A stretch of DNA of 36,771 nucleotides from Candidatus Rokuibacteriota bacterium. GTDB lineage: Bacteria; Methylomirabilota; Methylomirabilia; Rokubacteriales; CSP1-6. Location of the stretch: assembly GCA_003221695.1 (NCBI GenBank), contig QHSX01000070.1, forward strand, positions 1 through 36,771, given 5' to 3'. Shown here one piece after another: positions 23,141-30,348 of the stretch (position 1 is its first letter; each line of letters starts with the position of its first letter). The position numbers were made by a program, and so were the translations under genes. Under the pieces are notes generated by a model. It saw only the letters and a program-made list of their open reading frames with translations, was not told the DNA's origin and did not search any database.

Positions 23141-24467
23141 GCCCGTAGCTCTCGCGGAGCACCCCGAGCAGCGTGTCGAAGTCGGCGCCGGAGGCGGGCA
23201 CCTCCGGCAGCCAGGTGCGGCTCGCCCCCGGGTCCTTGAGCCCGCTCGACGTGAGGACCAGCACGATCGTCTGGTCGGGGTCGAGCGCCTTCCGCGTGAC
23301 GAGCTGCATGACCGCGGCGAGCGCCGCCGCCGAGGAGGGCTCGACGAACATACCCTCCTCGCGCGCGAGCGCGCGCTGGGCCTCGAAGATCCCCTCGTCC
23401 GTGGTCTGCACGCCGAGGCCGCGCGACTCGCGAAGCGCGGCCAGCCCCTGGAAGGTCCCGTAGCGCGTGGCGATGGAGAAGGCGACGGAGCCCGCGCCCG
23501 GCACCGGTGCCGGCGTCTCGAGCTCGCGCTCGAGCGCCGTGGCGAGCGGCCCGTACGGCTCGGCCGCGACCATCCGCGGCACGCGCTCGACGAGACCCAG
23601 CGCGTTGAGCTCGGCCATGCCCTTCCAGATACCGAAGAGCCCGTCGCTGTACGCGCTCGGCACGACGATGAGGTCGGGCGCCCGCCAGCCGAGGTCTTCC
23701 GCGACCTCATACGCGAGGGTCTTGTAGCCCTCGATCCCGTACGGATTCGACCCGATCGGCGGCACCTGGAACCCGCCGGTCGGGTACCATCCGAAGCGCT
23801 CGATCCCCTGGCGCATGAGGTCCCAGCGCGCCTCCGGCGTCGGGCAGGCGACGACGGCGGCGCCGTACGCCTGCATCAGCGTCTTCATCGTGGCCGGGGC
23901 CGAGGCGAGCGCAAAGATCACGCAGGGCAGGCCGGCGCGCGCCGCGTAGGCGGCGGTGGAGGCCCCGTGATTGCCGGTCGACGCGATCGTCACGACGCGC
24001 GCCCCCGACTCGACGGCGTGAGTCACCGCGACGGCACAGAGGCGGTCCTTGTACGACCACGTCGGATTCTGGCTCTCGTCCTTGGCGTACAGGCGGCTCA
24101 GCCCGAGGCGCCGGCCGATGCGCTCGAGGTGGATGAGCGGCGTGTCGCCCTCGCCGAGTGTGACGGGGTGCTCGCTCGCGACCGGCAGCAGCGCACGAAA
24201 TCGCCAGAGCCCGCGCGGCGTCGCAGGGAACCGCTCGGTCTTGAGACGTGCGAGCGGGCCGAGCTCGAGCTTGACGCTCAGGTTGACCGGAATCTTCTGC
24301 GCGTCACAGCGCGGGCAGCCGGTGAACAGACGCGCGCCCTTGAACAGGGTGCGGCACCGGGGGCACTCGAGCCCGACCACGTTCGGCGATTGTGCCACGT
24401 GGGGCCGGCGCGCGCGACCGGTCGGCCGAGCGGCGCGGCTCGAGATCTCGAGGCACCTCAATTCCAT
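23124..24467 (-). CDS. Threonine-synthase-like PLP-dependent enzyme with zinc ribbon
   Basis: A 447-aa fold-type II PLP enzyme. An N-terminal zinc ribbon (CPRC at 35-38 and 51-54) precedes the catalytic domain. The Schiff-base Lys is K140 in NPTWSYKDR, the nucleotide-loop-like motif is ASTGNHGASTAAYAARAG, and EPSSAAALAA lies near the C-terminus. Threonine synthases usually show a T-G-S/T-S-F-K-D loop; the Trp and Tyr around this Lys are unusual, so the true reaction could be another beta-replacement or elimination. ATG 24467 was chosen; an upstream ATG at 24554 would extend the protein into the divergent promoter region, and GTG codons further in are possible. No hom or thrB gene is nearby; the downstream genes are oxidoreductases. 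Confidence 0.85.
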   Translation of the reverse strand: MELRCLEISSRAARPTGRARRPHVAQSPNVVGLECPRCRTLFKGARLFTGCPRCDAQKIPVNLSVKLELGPLARLKTERFPATPRGLWRFRALLPVASEHPVTLGEGDTPLIHLERIGRRLGLSRLYAKDESQNPTWSYKDRLCAVAVTHAVESGARVVTIASTGNHGASTAAYAARAGLPCVIFALASAPATMKTLMQAYGAAVVACPTPEARWDLMRQGIERFGWYPTGGFQVPPIGSNPYGIEGYKTLAYEVAEDLGWRAPDLIVVPSAYSDGLFGIWKGMAELNALGLVERVPRMVAAEPYGPLATALERELETPAPVPGAGSVAFSIATRYGTFQGLAALRESRGLGVQTTDEGIFEAQRALAREEGMFVEPSSAAALAAVMQLVTRKALDPDQTIVLVLTSSGLKDPGASRTWLPEVPASGADFDTLLGVLRESYGLELHR

Positions 24468-24482
24468 CGCTTTTTCCGCAAC

Positions 24483-24511
24483 TTGCTGATAGAGAAAAGG
24501 CGGTCTAGTAT
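24483..24511 (+). promoter_or_regulatory. Sigma-70-like promoter of the HAD-to-flippase operon
   Basis: TTGCTG (24483-24488), a 17-bp spacer and TAGTAT (24506-24511) lie in the only intergenic space between the divergent gene sets, about 70 bp before ATG 24583. The DNA here is locally AT-rich. Confidence 0.55.
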
Positions 24512-24582
24512 CGGAAGCTGGGTGACGGTTGGCGTTCGTCGCGACCGCCTCCACTCAGCTCACGCACGCATACGCTCTCGGG

Positions 24583-25269
24583 ATGGACACGACCTCGAAC
24601 ACCGCAGTGCTGTTCGACTTCGGCGGGACGCTCGATGCCGACGGGCTCGCCTGGAAGGAGCGCGTGTATCGGCTCTTCAGGGACGAGGGTGTCGCCGTCG
24701 AGCGCGCGCGCTTCGATCCCCTGTTCCACGCGGCCGACGACGCGCTGGTCGGAACGCTCTCGCCGACGACCTCCTTCGACGCGACGGTGGCGCGCCTGGT
24801 CGCCGCCGTGGCGGCGGCGCTCGGCCTCGCCGATCCACGGATGACCGCGCGCCTCGCGCGGCGCTTCGTCGACGACGCGCTCGGGCACCTCGGCGACAAC
24901 GTCCCCCTGCTCAGGCGCCTCGCGCGCCGGGCCCGCCTCGGGATCGTGTCCAACTTCTACGGCAACCTTGCGCGCGTGTGCGAGGACGCGAAGATCCGGC
25001 CGCTCTTCAGTGTCCTCGTCGATTCGGCCGCGGTCGGCTGCGCGAAGCCGGAGCCACGGATCTTCCTCCACGCGCTCGCGGCGCTCGGGCTCGGGCCCGC
25101 CGACGCGACGTTCGTCGGCGACTCGCTTCCACGCGACATGGCCGGAGCGCGCGCGGTCGGGATGCGCCACATCTGGCTGGTCAGCGAGGCGGCCCCGGCC
25201 CAGGATCCCTGCTGCCGGGGCGATCGGGTGATCCACTCCCTCAAGGACCTCGAGGGACTGCTCCTGTGA
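24583..25269 (+). CDS. HAD superfamily hydrolase, variant motif I
   Basis: A 228-aa haloacid-dehalogenase-fold hydrolase, probably a small-molecule phosphatase. Motif I is DFGGTL (nucleophile D12), motif II is IVSNFYG, motif III is the Lys in CAKPEPRIF and motif IV is FVGDSLPRDMAGA. The usual DxD of phosphatases is DxG here: the second Asp, the general acid/base, is Gly14. This variant occurs in some HAD subgroups but may change activity. An alpha-helical cap lies between motifs I and II (about 30-110). ATG 24583 was preferred over ATG 24529, whose extra 18 residues look like leader DNA. It is the first gene of the plus-strand operon. Confidence 0.88.
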   Translation: MDTTSNTAVLFDFGGTLDADGLAWKERVYRLFRDEGVAVERARFDPLFHAADDALVGTLSPTTSFDATVARLVAAVAAALGLADPRMTARLARRFVDDALGHLGDNVPLLRRLARRARLGIVSNFYGNLARVCEDAKIRPLFSVLVDSAAVGCAKPEPRIFLHALAALGLGPADATFVGDSLPRDMAGARAVGMRHIWLVSEAAPAQDPCCRGDRVIHSLKDLEGLLL

Positions 25270-25973
25270 GGCCGCCGCCGCTCCGGGGCGGCATCATCGC
25301 GGCTGGCGAGGGCAGCCGGCTGCGCGCCGCGGGCTTCGGGGTGCCGAAGCCGATGGTGCCCATCGCGGGCGTGCCGCTGATCGAGTCGGTGATCCGGAAC
25401 TTCCGCGCCGCCGGCATCACGTCGCTCGTCGTCATCGTCAACGAAGCGGAGCAGGCGGTCGTGGACTGGGCGCGTGCCCGCTTCGGCGATCTCGACCTCG
25501 AGTTCATCGTGAAGACGACGCCGTCGTCGCTCGTGAGCTTTCGCGAGGTCACGGCCCGGTGGCCCGGCGGCCGGATGCTGGTCTCGACGGTGGACGCGTG
25601 GTGTCGCGAGGCCGACTTCGCGCGCTTCGTCGCCGCCGCGGCGCGGCGGCCCGTGGAGGCGACCGTGCTCGCCGTGACGCCACTCGTGGCCGACGAGACG
25701 CCGGTGCGCGTCGAGGTGGACGCCGGCGGGCGCATCCTCGGTCTGGGCGGGGCCTCCGGCGACACGGTGACCGCCGGCATATACCTCGTGTCGGAGCGGG
25801 TGCGGACCCTGGACCCGCCGCCGGGGCTCGGACGGCTCCGCGAGTTCCTCGCCTGGCTCTGCCGGGCAGGGGAGCCGCTCTACGCGGAGGTCATCGAGAC
25901 CGTCGTGGACGTCGACCGGGCCGACGACGTCGCGATTGCCGAGGCGTTGGCCCTGGCGGGGCGGGTATCATAG
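25266..25973 (+). CDS. Sugar-phosphate/alcohol-phosphate nucleotidyltransferase
   Basis: A 235-aa NTP-transferase with a Rossmann-like fold, transferring NMP from an NTP to a phosphorylated sugar or alcohol. The hallmark GGIIAAGEGSRLRAAGFG is the nucleotide-binding loop, and PKPMVPIAGVPLIESVI contains the conserved Lys-Pro and the substrate part. TVDAWC (about residue 105) is in the place of the usual metal-binding Asp segment. No C-terminal left-handed beta helix follows, so it is a short form. The GTG start makes a GTGA overlap with the HAD gene. Together with the downstream CDP-alcohol phosphotransferase it could supply a CDP-activated alcohol. Confidence 0.87.
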   Translation: MRPPPLRGGIIAAGEGSRLRAAGFGVPKPMVPIAGVPLIESVIRNFRAAGITSLVVIVNEAEQAVVDWARARFGDLDLEFIVKTTPSSLVSFREVTARWPGGRMLVSTVDAWCREADFARFVAAAARRPVEATVLAVTPLVADETPVRVEVDAGGRILGLGGASGDTVTAGIYLVSERVRTLDPPPGLGRLREFLAWLCRAGEPLYAEVIETVVDVDRADDVAIAEALALAGRVS

Positions 25974-25993
25974 CTCCTTTGAGGAGGGCACGC

Positions 25994-26830
25994 GTGGAAC
26001 ACTCGTCCTGCTGGGGCATCTTCAGGGAAGTGGCGCACTCACCGGGACGGGAGTCGGACGACACCGAGATCCTCCGCCTGACGGGCAAGCATCTCGAGGC
26101 CCGCGGGCTCCAGGTGATTCTCAAGACCCCGGACGAGGTCAACGGCGCGGACGACGTCCCGCCCCGCTTCGTCTTCCTCATGTGCGAGCGGCTCCCCGTG
26201 CTCGAGAGGCTCCGCGCGCTCGAGGCGCGCGGGGTGCCCCACGTGAACACGCCGCGGGCCGTCCTCAATACCTATCGTGAGCGGATGATCGAGGCGTTCG
26301 CCGAGGCGAACGTGCCCTTCATCGAGAGCCGCGTGGTGCCCACGCGGGGCGGGCGCCTCGAGGCCGCGCCGCCCGTCTGGGTGAAGCGCGCCGACGTCCA
26401 CAACACCCAGGACGGCGACGTCGTCCTCGCGCCCACCGCCGACGCCGTGCGCGAGGCGCTCGCGGGCCTCGCCGCGCGGGGGATCCCGCGCGCGGTCCTT
26501 CAGCCGGACGTGCGGGGCGATCTCGTCAAATTCTACGGCATCGGCGCCGGCGGAGGCGCGCACGGCGCGCCGCGCTGGTTTCGCTGGTTCTATCACAAGG
26601 AGCAGCGCCTGGCCGGCCATGCGTTCGACCAGGGGCGCTTCGCGCGCCTCGTGCGTGACGCGGCCACGGCGCTCGGCCTCGAGGTGTACGGCGGAGACGC
26701 GATCGTCCCGCCCTCGGGCGAGCCCGTGCTGCTGGACGTGAACGCCTGGCCGAGCTTCGCGCTCTACCGCGACGAGGCGGCGGAGCGGATCGCCGCCCAC
26801 CTGGCGCTCCGCTTCCTGGACGGCCGATGA
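25994..26830 (+). CDS. ATP-grasp-like ligase (RimK-type fold), unknown substrate
   Basis: A 278-aa protein. GTG 25994 has GAGGAGGG 5 nt upstream. The layout fits an ATP-grasp ligase: an N-terminal pre-ATP-grasp part with PRFVFLMCERLPVLERL, a PPVWVKRADVHNTQDGD strand-loop in the nucleotide-binding region, a central VLQPDVRGDLVKFYGIG and YGGDAIVPPSGEPVLLDVNAWPSF. The last contains the Asp and Asn expected of a metal-binding site (D-x-N). Such enzymes join a carboxylate to an amine or thiol through an acyl phosphate. I know no named family for it. Next to an aminotransferase it could add an amino acid or acyl group to the amine product. Confidence 0.68.
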   Translation: MEHSSCWGIFREVAHSPGRESDDTEILRLTGKHLEARGLQVILKTPDEVNGADDVPPRFVFLMCERLPVLERLRALEARGVPHVNTPRAVLNTYRERMIEAFAEANVPFIESRVVPTRGGRLEAAPPVWVKRADVHNTQDGDVVLAPTADAVREALAGLAARGIPRAVLQPDVRGDLVKFYGIGAGGGAHGAPRWFRWFYHKEQRLAGHAFDQGRFARLVRDAATALGLEVYGGDAIVPPSGEPVLLDVNAWPSFALYRDEAAERIAAHLALRFLDGR

Positions 26831-28152
26831 AGCCCCGTGAGGTCGGCCCGCGGTCGCAGCGCATCGTGGCCCAGGAGCGGCGGCACGTCGCGCCGGGAAG
26901 CCAGTCCTTCTCGCTCATGGCCGGGCTGGCGATGGCCCGCGGCACGGGCTCGACCCTCATCGACGAGGACGGCAACGAGTACATCGACTTCATCGCGGGG
27001 ATCGGAGTCGGGAGCGTCGGCCACTGCCACCCGCATTACGTGGAAGCCCTGAAGCGGCAGGTCGAGCGGCTGACGTTCGGGAGCTTCACCACCGAGACAC
27101 GGGCGAAGTTCCTCGAGCTGCTCGCCTCCGTCACGCCCGAAGGCCTCACGCGCATCCAGATGTTCTCCGGCGGCGCGGAGGCCGTCGAGGCGGCCCTGCG
27201 GCTCGCGAGCGCCGCCACGGGCAAGGCGGAGGTCGTCGGGTTCTGGGGCGGGTTCCACGGCAAGACCGGCGGTGTGCTCCCTCTCCTCGGGAGCGAGTTC
27301 AAGCATCACCTGGGGCCCTTCATGCCGGGCCGGTACCTCTCGCCGTACGCCGACTGCTATCGCTGTCCGCTCAAGCTCCGCTACCCGGACTGTGGGATCG
27401 CGTGCGCCGAGTTCGTGCGCGAGGTCATCCGCTACCAGACCGCGGGCGAGGTCGGCGCGATCATCGTCGAGCCCATCCAGGGCACCGCCGGTAACGTGGT
27501 GCCGCCCGAGGGGTTCCTCCGCGCCATCCAGGCGATCGCGCGCGAGCACGGCGCGCTCATGATCGCCGACGAGATGCTGACGGGGTTCGGCCGGACCGGT
27601 GCCATGTGGGGCGCGGAGCACGACGGCGTGGTGCCGGACATCATGACGGTCGGCAAGGGCATGGGGGGCGGATTCCCCCTGTCCGGCGTGATCGCTACGG
27701 ACGCGATCGCCGCCAGCAAGCCCTGGTCCAACCCGAGCGCCAGCTCGTCGAGCTACGGCGGCAACCCCCTCGCCTCCGCCGCGGGGCTCGCCGCACTCGA
27801 GATCATCGTCAAGGAGGACCTCGTCACCAACGCCGAGCGTGTCGGCAAGGTCATGCTCACCCGCCTCGAGGCGCTGAAGGAGAAATACCGGTGCGTCGGC
27901 GAGGTGCGCGGCCGCGGGCTCATGCTCGGCATCGAGCTCGTCCGTGACCGAACGACGAAGGCGCCGCTCCCGAAGACCGTCACCCAGGCGCTCTATCAGG
28001 AGTGCCTGCGGCGCGGCCTGGTCGCGATGACCTACGCGCCGTCGATCCGCATCAACCCGCCGCTCGTGATCCGTGAAGAGCAGGCACTGGCCGGGCTCGC
28101 GATCCTGGACGAGGCGCTCGGCGCCGTCGTCCGCGAGCACGGGCTCCAGTAG
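26827..28152 (+). CDS. Class III PLP-dependent aminotransferase
   Basis: A 441-aa aminotransferase (ornithine/GABA/diaminobutyrate-type fold I). FSGGAEAVEAALRLA (113-127) binds the cofactor phosphate, FWGGFHGKTGG lies near residues 139-149 and IADEMLTGFGRTG contains D248. K277 in TVGKGMGGGFPLSG is the Schiff-base Lys. A Cys cluster, C177, C180, C189 and C193, in YADCYRCPLKLRYPDCGIAC is seen in a subset of class III enzymes. The start overlaps the ATP-grasp stop (ATGA). It could turn a keto intermediate made by the downstream dehydrogenase into an amine. Substrate unknown. Confidence 0.92.
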   Translation: MKPREVGPRSQRIVAQERRHVAPGSQSFSLMAGLAMARGTGSTLIDEDGNEYIDFIAGIGVGSVGHCHPHYVEALKRQVERLTFGSFTTETRAKFLELLASVTPEGLTRIQMFSGGAEAVEAALRLASAATGKAEVVGFWGGFHGKTGGVLPLLGSEFKHHLGPFMPGRYLSPYADCYRCPLKLRYPDCGIACAEFVREVIRYQTAGEVGAIIVEPIQGTAGNVVPPEGFLRAIQAIAREHGALMIADEMLTGFGRTGAMWGAEHDGVVPDIMTVGKGMGGGFPLSGVIATDAIAASKPWSNPSASSSSYGGNPLASAAGLAALEIIVKEDLVTNAERVGKVMLTRLEALKEKYRCVGEVRGRGLMLGIELVRDRTTKAPLPKTVTQALYQECLRRGLVAMTYAPSIRINPPLVIREEQALAGLAILDEALGAVVREHGLQ

Positions 28153-28153
28153 C

Positions 28154-29182
28154 ATGCTGCGCGGCGCGATCGTCGGCGTCGGCAACATCGCCCTCCAGGG
28201 GCACGTGCCCGCCTGGCGCCGCCGGCGCGACGTCGAGATCGTCGCGGGGACGGACGCGCGCCCGGCGCAGCGCACCGCGCTTGCCACGCACCTGCCCGGC
28301 GCGCGCTGGTACGACTCCGCCGACGCGCTCTTTGCCGACGCCCGCCTGGACTTCGTGGACATCGCGACGCCGCCGTCGAGCCACGCGCCGCTGATCCGGG
28401 GCGCGCTCGATCGGGGCCTCCACGTGCTCTGCGAGAAGCCGCTCGTCCATTCGCTCGACGACCTCGGGTCGCTGCGGGCCCTGGCGGAGGCGCGTGGCCG
28501 CGTGCTCCACACGGTCCACAACTGGCATCATGCCCCGATCGTGCGGCGCACGGCCACACTCGTGCGCGAGGGGGCGATCGGCCGGGTGACGCGGGTCGAC
28601 TGGCACACGCTTCGCACCCGCCCGGCGGCGGCGGGCGACGGCGACGAGGCGAACTGGCGCCTCGATCCGCAGATCGCCGGCGGGGGCGTGCTGGCCGATC
28701 ACGGCTGGCACGTGTTCTACATCGTCCAACGCTGGATCGGTGAGGCCCCGCAGTCGGTGAGCGCGCGGCTCGAGACGCGGCGGCACACCGGCTGGGCCGT
28801 GGAGGACACCGCCACCGTGCGGCTCACCTACGCGCGCGCGACGGCCGAGATCCTCCTGACGTGGGCCGCCGACGAGCGGCGCAACTGGGCCGCGGTGACG
28901 GGCACCGACGGCACGATCGAGCTCCAGGACGACACGCTCGTGGTTACGCGCGCCGGCAACGGCACGAGCCGCTGGCCCTGTCCCCCGGCGTTGTCCGGCG
29001 GCGGGTACCATCCGGACTGGTTCGACGCGGTGGCGGAGCAGTTCCTCGCCGAGGTCGCCGGCCAGGGGCCGCGCGGCGCCAACCTCGACGAGGCGTCGCT
29101 CTGCGTCGCGCTGGAGCGCTCGGCGCGCGCGTCGAGCCTCGCGGGCGGTCGCGGCGTCGCGCTGGGCGAGGTGTCAGGCTGA
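28154..29182 (+). CDS. Gfo/Idh/MocA family oxidoreductase
   Basis: NAD(P)-dependent dehydrogenase of the glucose-fructose oxidoreductase / inositol dehydrogenase family, 342 aa. The N-terminal GAIVGVGNIALQGHVPAW carries the glycine-rich fold. ATPPSSHAPLIRGALDRGLHVLCEKPLVHS contains the family EKP motif, with the catalytic Lys in EKP. WRLDPQIAGGGVLADHGWH (about residues 168-186) matches the substrate-binding domain, including the usual DxGxH-like DHGWH site. It probably oxidises a hydroxyl of a sugar, cyclitol or sugar-like alcohol to a ketone, which the neighbouring aminotransferase could aminate. Confidence 0.92.
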   Translation: MLRGAIVGVGNIALQGHVPAWRRRRDVEIVAGTDARPAQRTALATHLPGARWYDSADALFADARLDFVDIATPPSSHAPLIRGALDRGLHVLCEKPLVHSLDDLGSLRALAEARGRVLHTVHNWHHAPIVRRTATLVREGAIGRVTRVDWHTLRTRPAAAGDGDEANWRLDPQIAGGGVLADHGWHVFYIVQRWIGEAPQSVSARLETRRHTGWAVEDTATVRLTYARATAEILLTWAADERRNWAAVTGTDGTIELQDDTLVVTRAGNGTSRWPCPPALSGGGYHPDWFDAVAEQFLAEVAGQGPRGANLDEASLCVALERSARASSLAGGRGVALGEVSG

Positions 29183-30342
29183 CAGACGCGCTGCTCCTCG
29201 TCGTTCCACCCGAGCCCGGCGTGGCCGAGCGCGTCCCGCCGGGGACGGTCGTGGCGGGTCTGCCTCTGCTGCGAAGGATCGTCCTGGCGGGGGCGCGCGC
29301 CGGGTTTGCGGATATCCGTGTGCACAAGGCCCTCGCGGGCGCCGAGGACCTGATCGTGGGCACGCGCGCCGCCACGCTCACCCCCGACGAGCCGGACACG
29401 CCGCGCGGGTCACGCCGTATCGTGATCGTGCCGGCGAACCTCGTTCCCCAGCCGCGCTGGCTCCGGTCGCTCCTCGACGCGGAGCTCTCCCCGGAGGCGA
29501 TCTACGTCGATCCGGCGCTGACCGCGGTGATCGTGACCGCGGACCCGGCCCGCGTCCTCGCGGGCGCGGCGCGCTGCCGAAGCGCCGGCGAGCTGCTCGG
29601 CGAGCTCCGCGGCGCGTCGGTCGAGCTCCCGGGCGCGTTCGAGCTGGCGGGGCGATTCGTCCTGACGGCGCGCGGCGATGTGCGGCGCGCGGAAGCCTGG
29701 CTCCTGCGCGGCCTCATCAAGCAGCGGGAGGGCTTCATGTCGCGTCACGTCGAGCGACGGATCTCGCTCGCGCTGACGCGGCGGCTCGTCGCCACGCGCG
29801 TCACGCCCGACGCGATGACGCTGGTGAGCGTCGCCGTCGGCCTCGTGGGCGCGACGTTCTTCCTGTCGGTGTCACCGGGGTACCAGCTCGTCGGGGCGCT
29901 CCTCTTCCTGGCCCACTCGATCCTCGACGGCTGCGACGGCGAGCTGGCGCGACTCAAGCTCATCGAGTCGCGCCGCGGGGCGATCCTCGACTTCTGGGGC
30001 GACAACCTCGTCCACGCCGCCGTGTTCGGGTGCATCGCCGTCGGCTGGACACTCACCACCGGGGCGGTGTGGCCGCTCGCCCTCGGGGCCGTGACGATCG
30101 CAAGCGGGCTCGGATCGGCGGCGTGCGTCTTCCGTCGGACGTTGCTCGACGTCGTGTCGGGCGCCGGGGCCTCCATGACGGATCGCCTCACCGAGGCCTT
30201 CGCCCACCGGGACTTCATCTACCTGGTCGTCGTCCTGTCGGCCTTCGGCCGGGCCGACGTGTTCCTGGTCCTCGCGTCCGTCGGCACGCCGATCTTCCTG
30301 CTCCTGCTGCTGTGGGTCGGCGCGGCGCGCCGCCGGGCCTGA
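29179..30342 (+). CDS. CDP-alcohol phosphotransferase with a degenerate N-terminal nucleotidyltransferase domain
   Basis: A two-part membrane protein of about 387 aa. The C-terminal part (from about residue 205) has the CDP-alcohol phosphotransferase motif D-x2-D-G-x2-A-R-x8-G-x3-D-x3-D intact (DGCDGELARLK followed by GAILDFWGD), with hydrophobic helices on both sides. It swaps a CDP-bound alcohol for another alcohol phosphate or lipid. The N-terminal part, DALLLVVPP then VVAGLPLLRRIVLAGARAGF, looks like a sugar nucleotidyltransferase fold that has lost the GxGxR loop; it resembles fusions such as IPCT-DIPPS but would be inactive. No ATG or GTG fits at the start. CTG 29179 gives a 4-bp CTGA overlap and full-length strand 1; GTG 29221 would cut it. 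Confidence 0.82.
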   Translation: MTDALLLVVPPEPGVAERVPPGTVVAGLPLLRRIVLAGARAGFADIRVHKALAGAEDLIVGTRAATLTPDEPDTPRGSRRIVIVPANLVPQPRWLRSLLDAELSPEAIYVDPALTAVIVTADPARVLAGAARCRSAGELLGELRGASVELPGAFELAGRFVLTARGDVRRAEAWLLRGLIKQREGFMSRHVERRISLALTRRLVATRVTPDAMTLVSVAVGLVGATFFLSVSPGYQLVGALLFLAHSILDGCDGELARLKLIESRRGAILDFWGDNLVHAAVFGCIAVGWTLTTGAVWPLALGAVTIASGLGSAACVFRRTLLDVVSGAGASMTDRLTEAFAHRDFIYLVVVLSAFGRADVFLVLASVGTPIFLLLLLWVGAARRRA

Positions 30343-30348
30343 GGGGCT

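Noticed and set aside
26764-28521. A 585-residue minus-strand frame
   Set aside because: It is antisense to the class III aminotransferase, whose motifs are complete on the plus strand.
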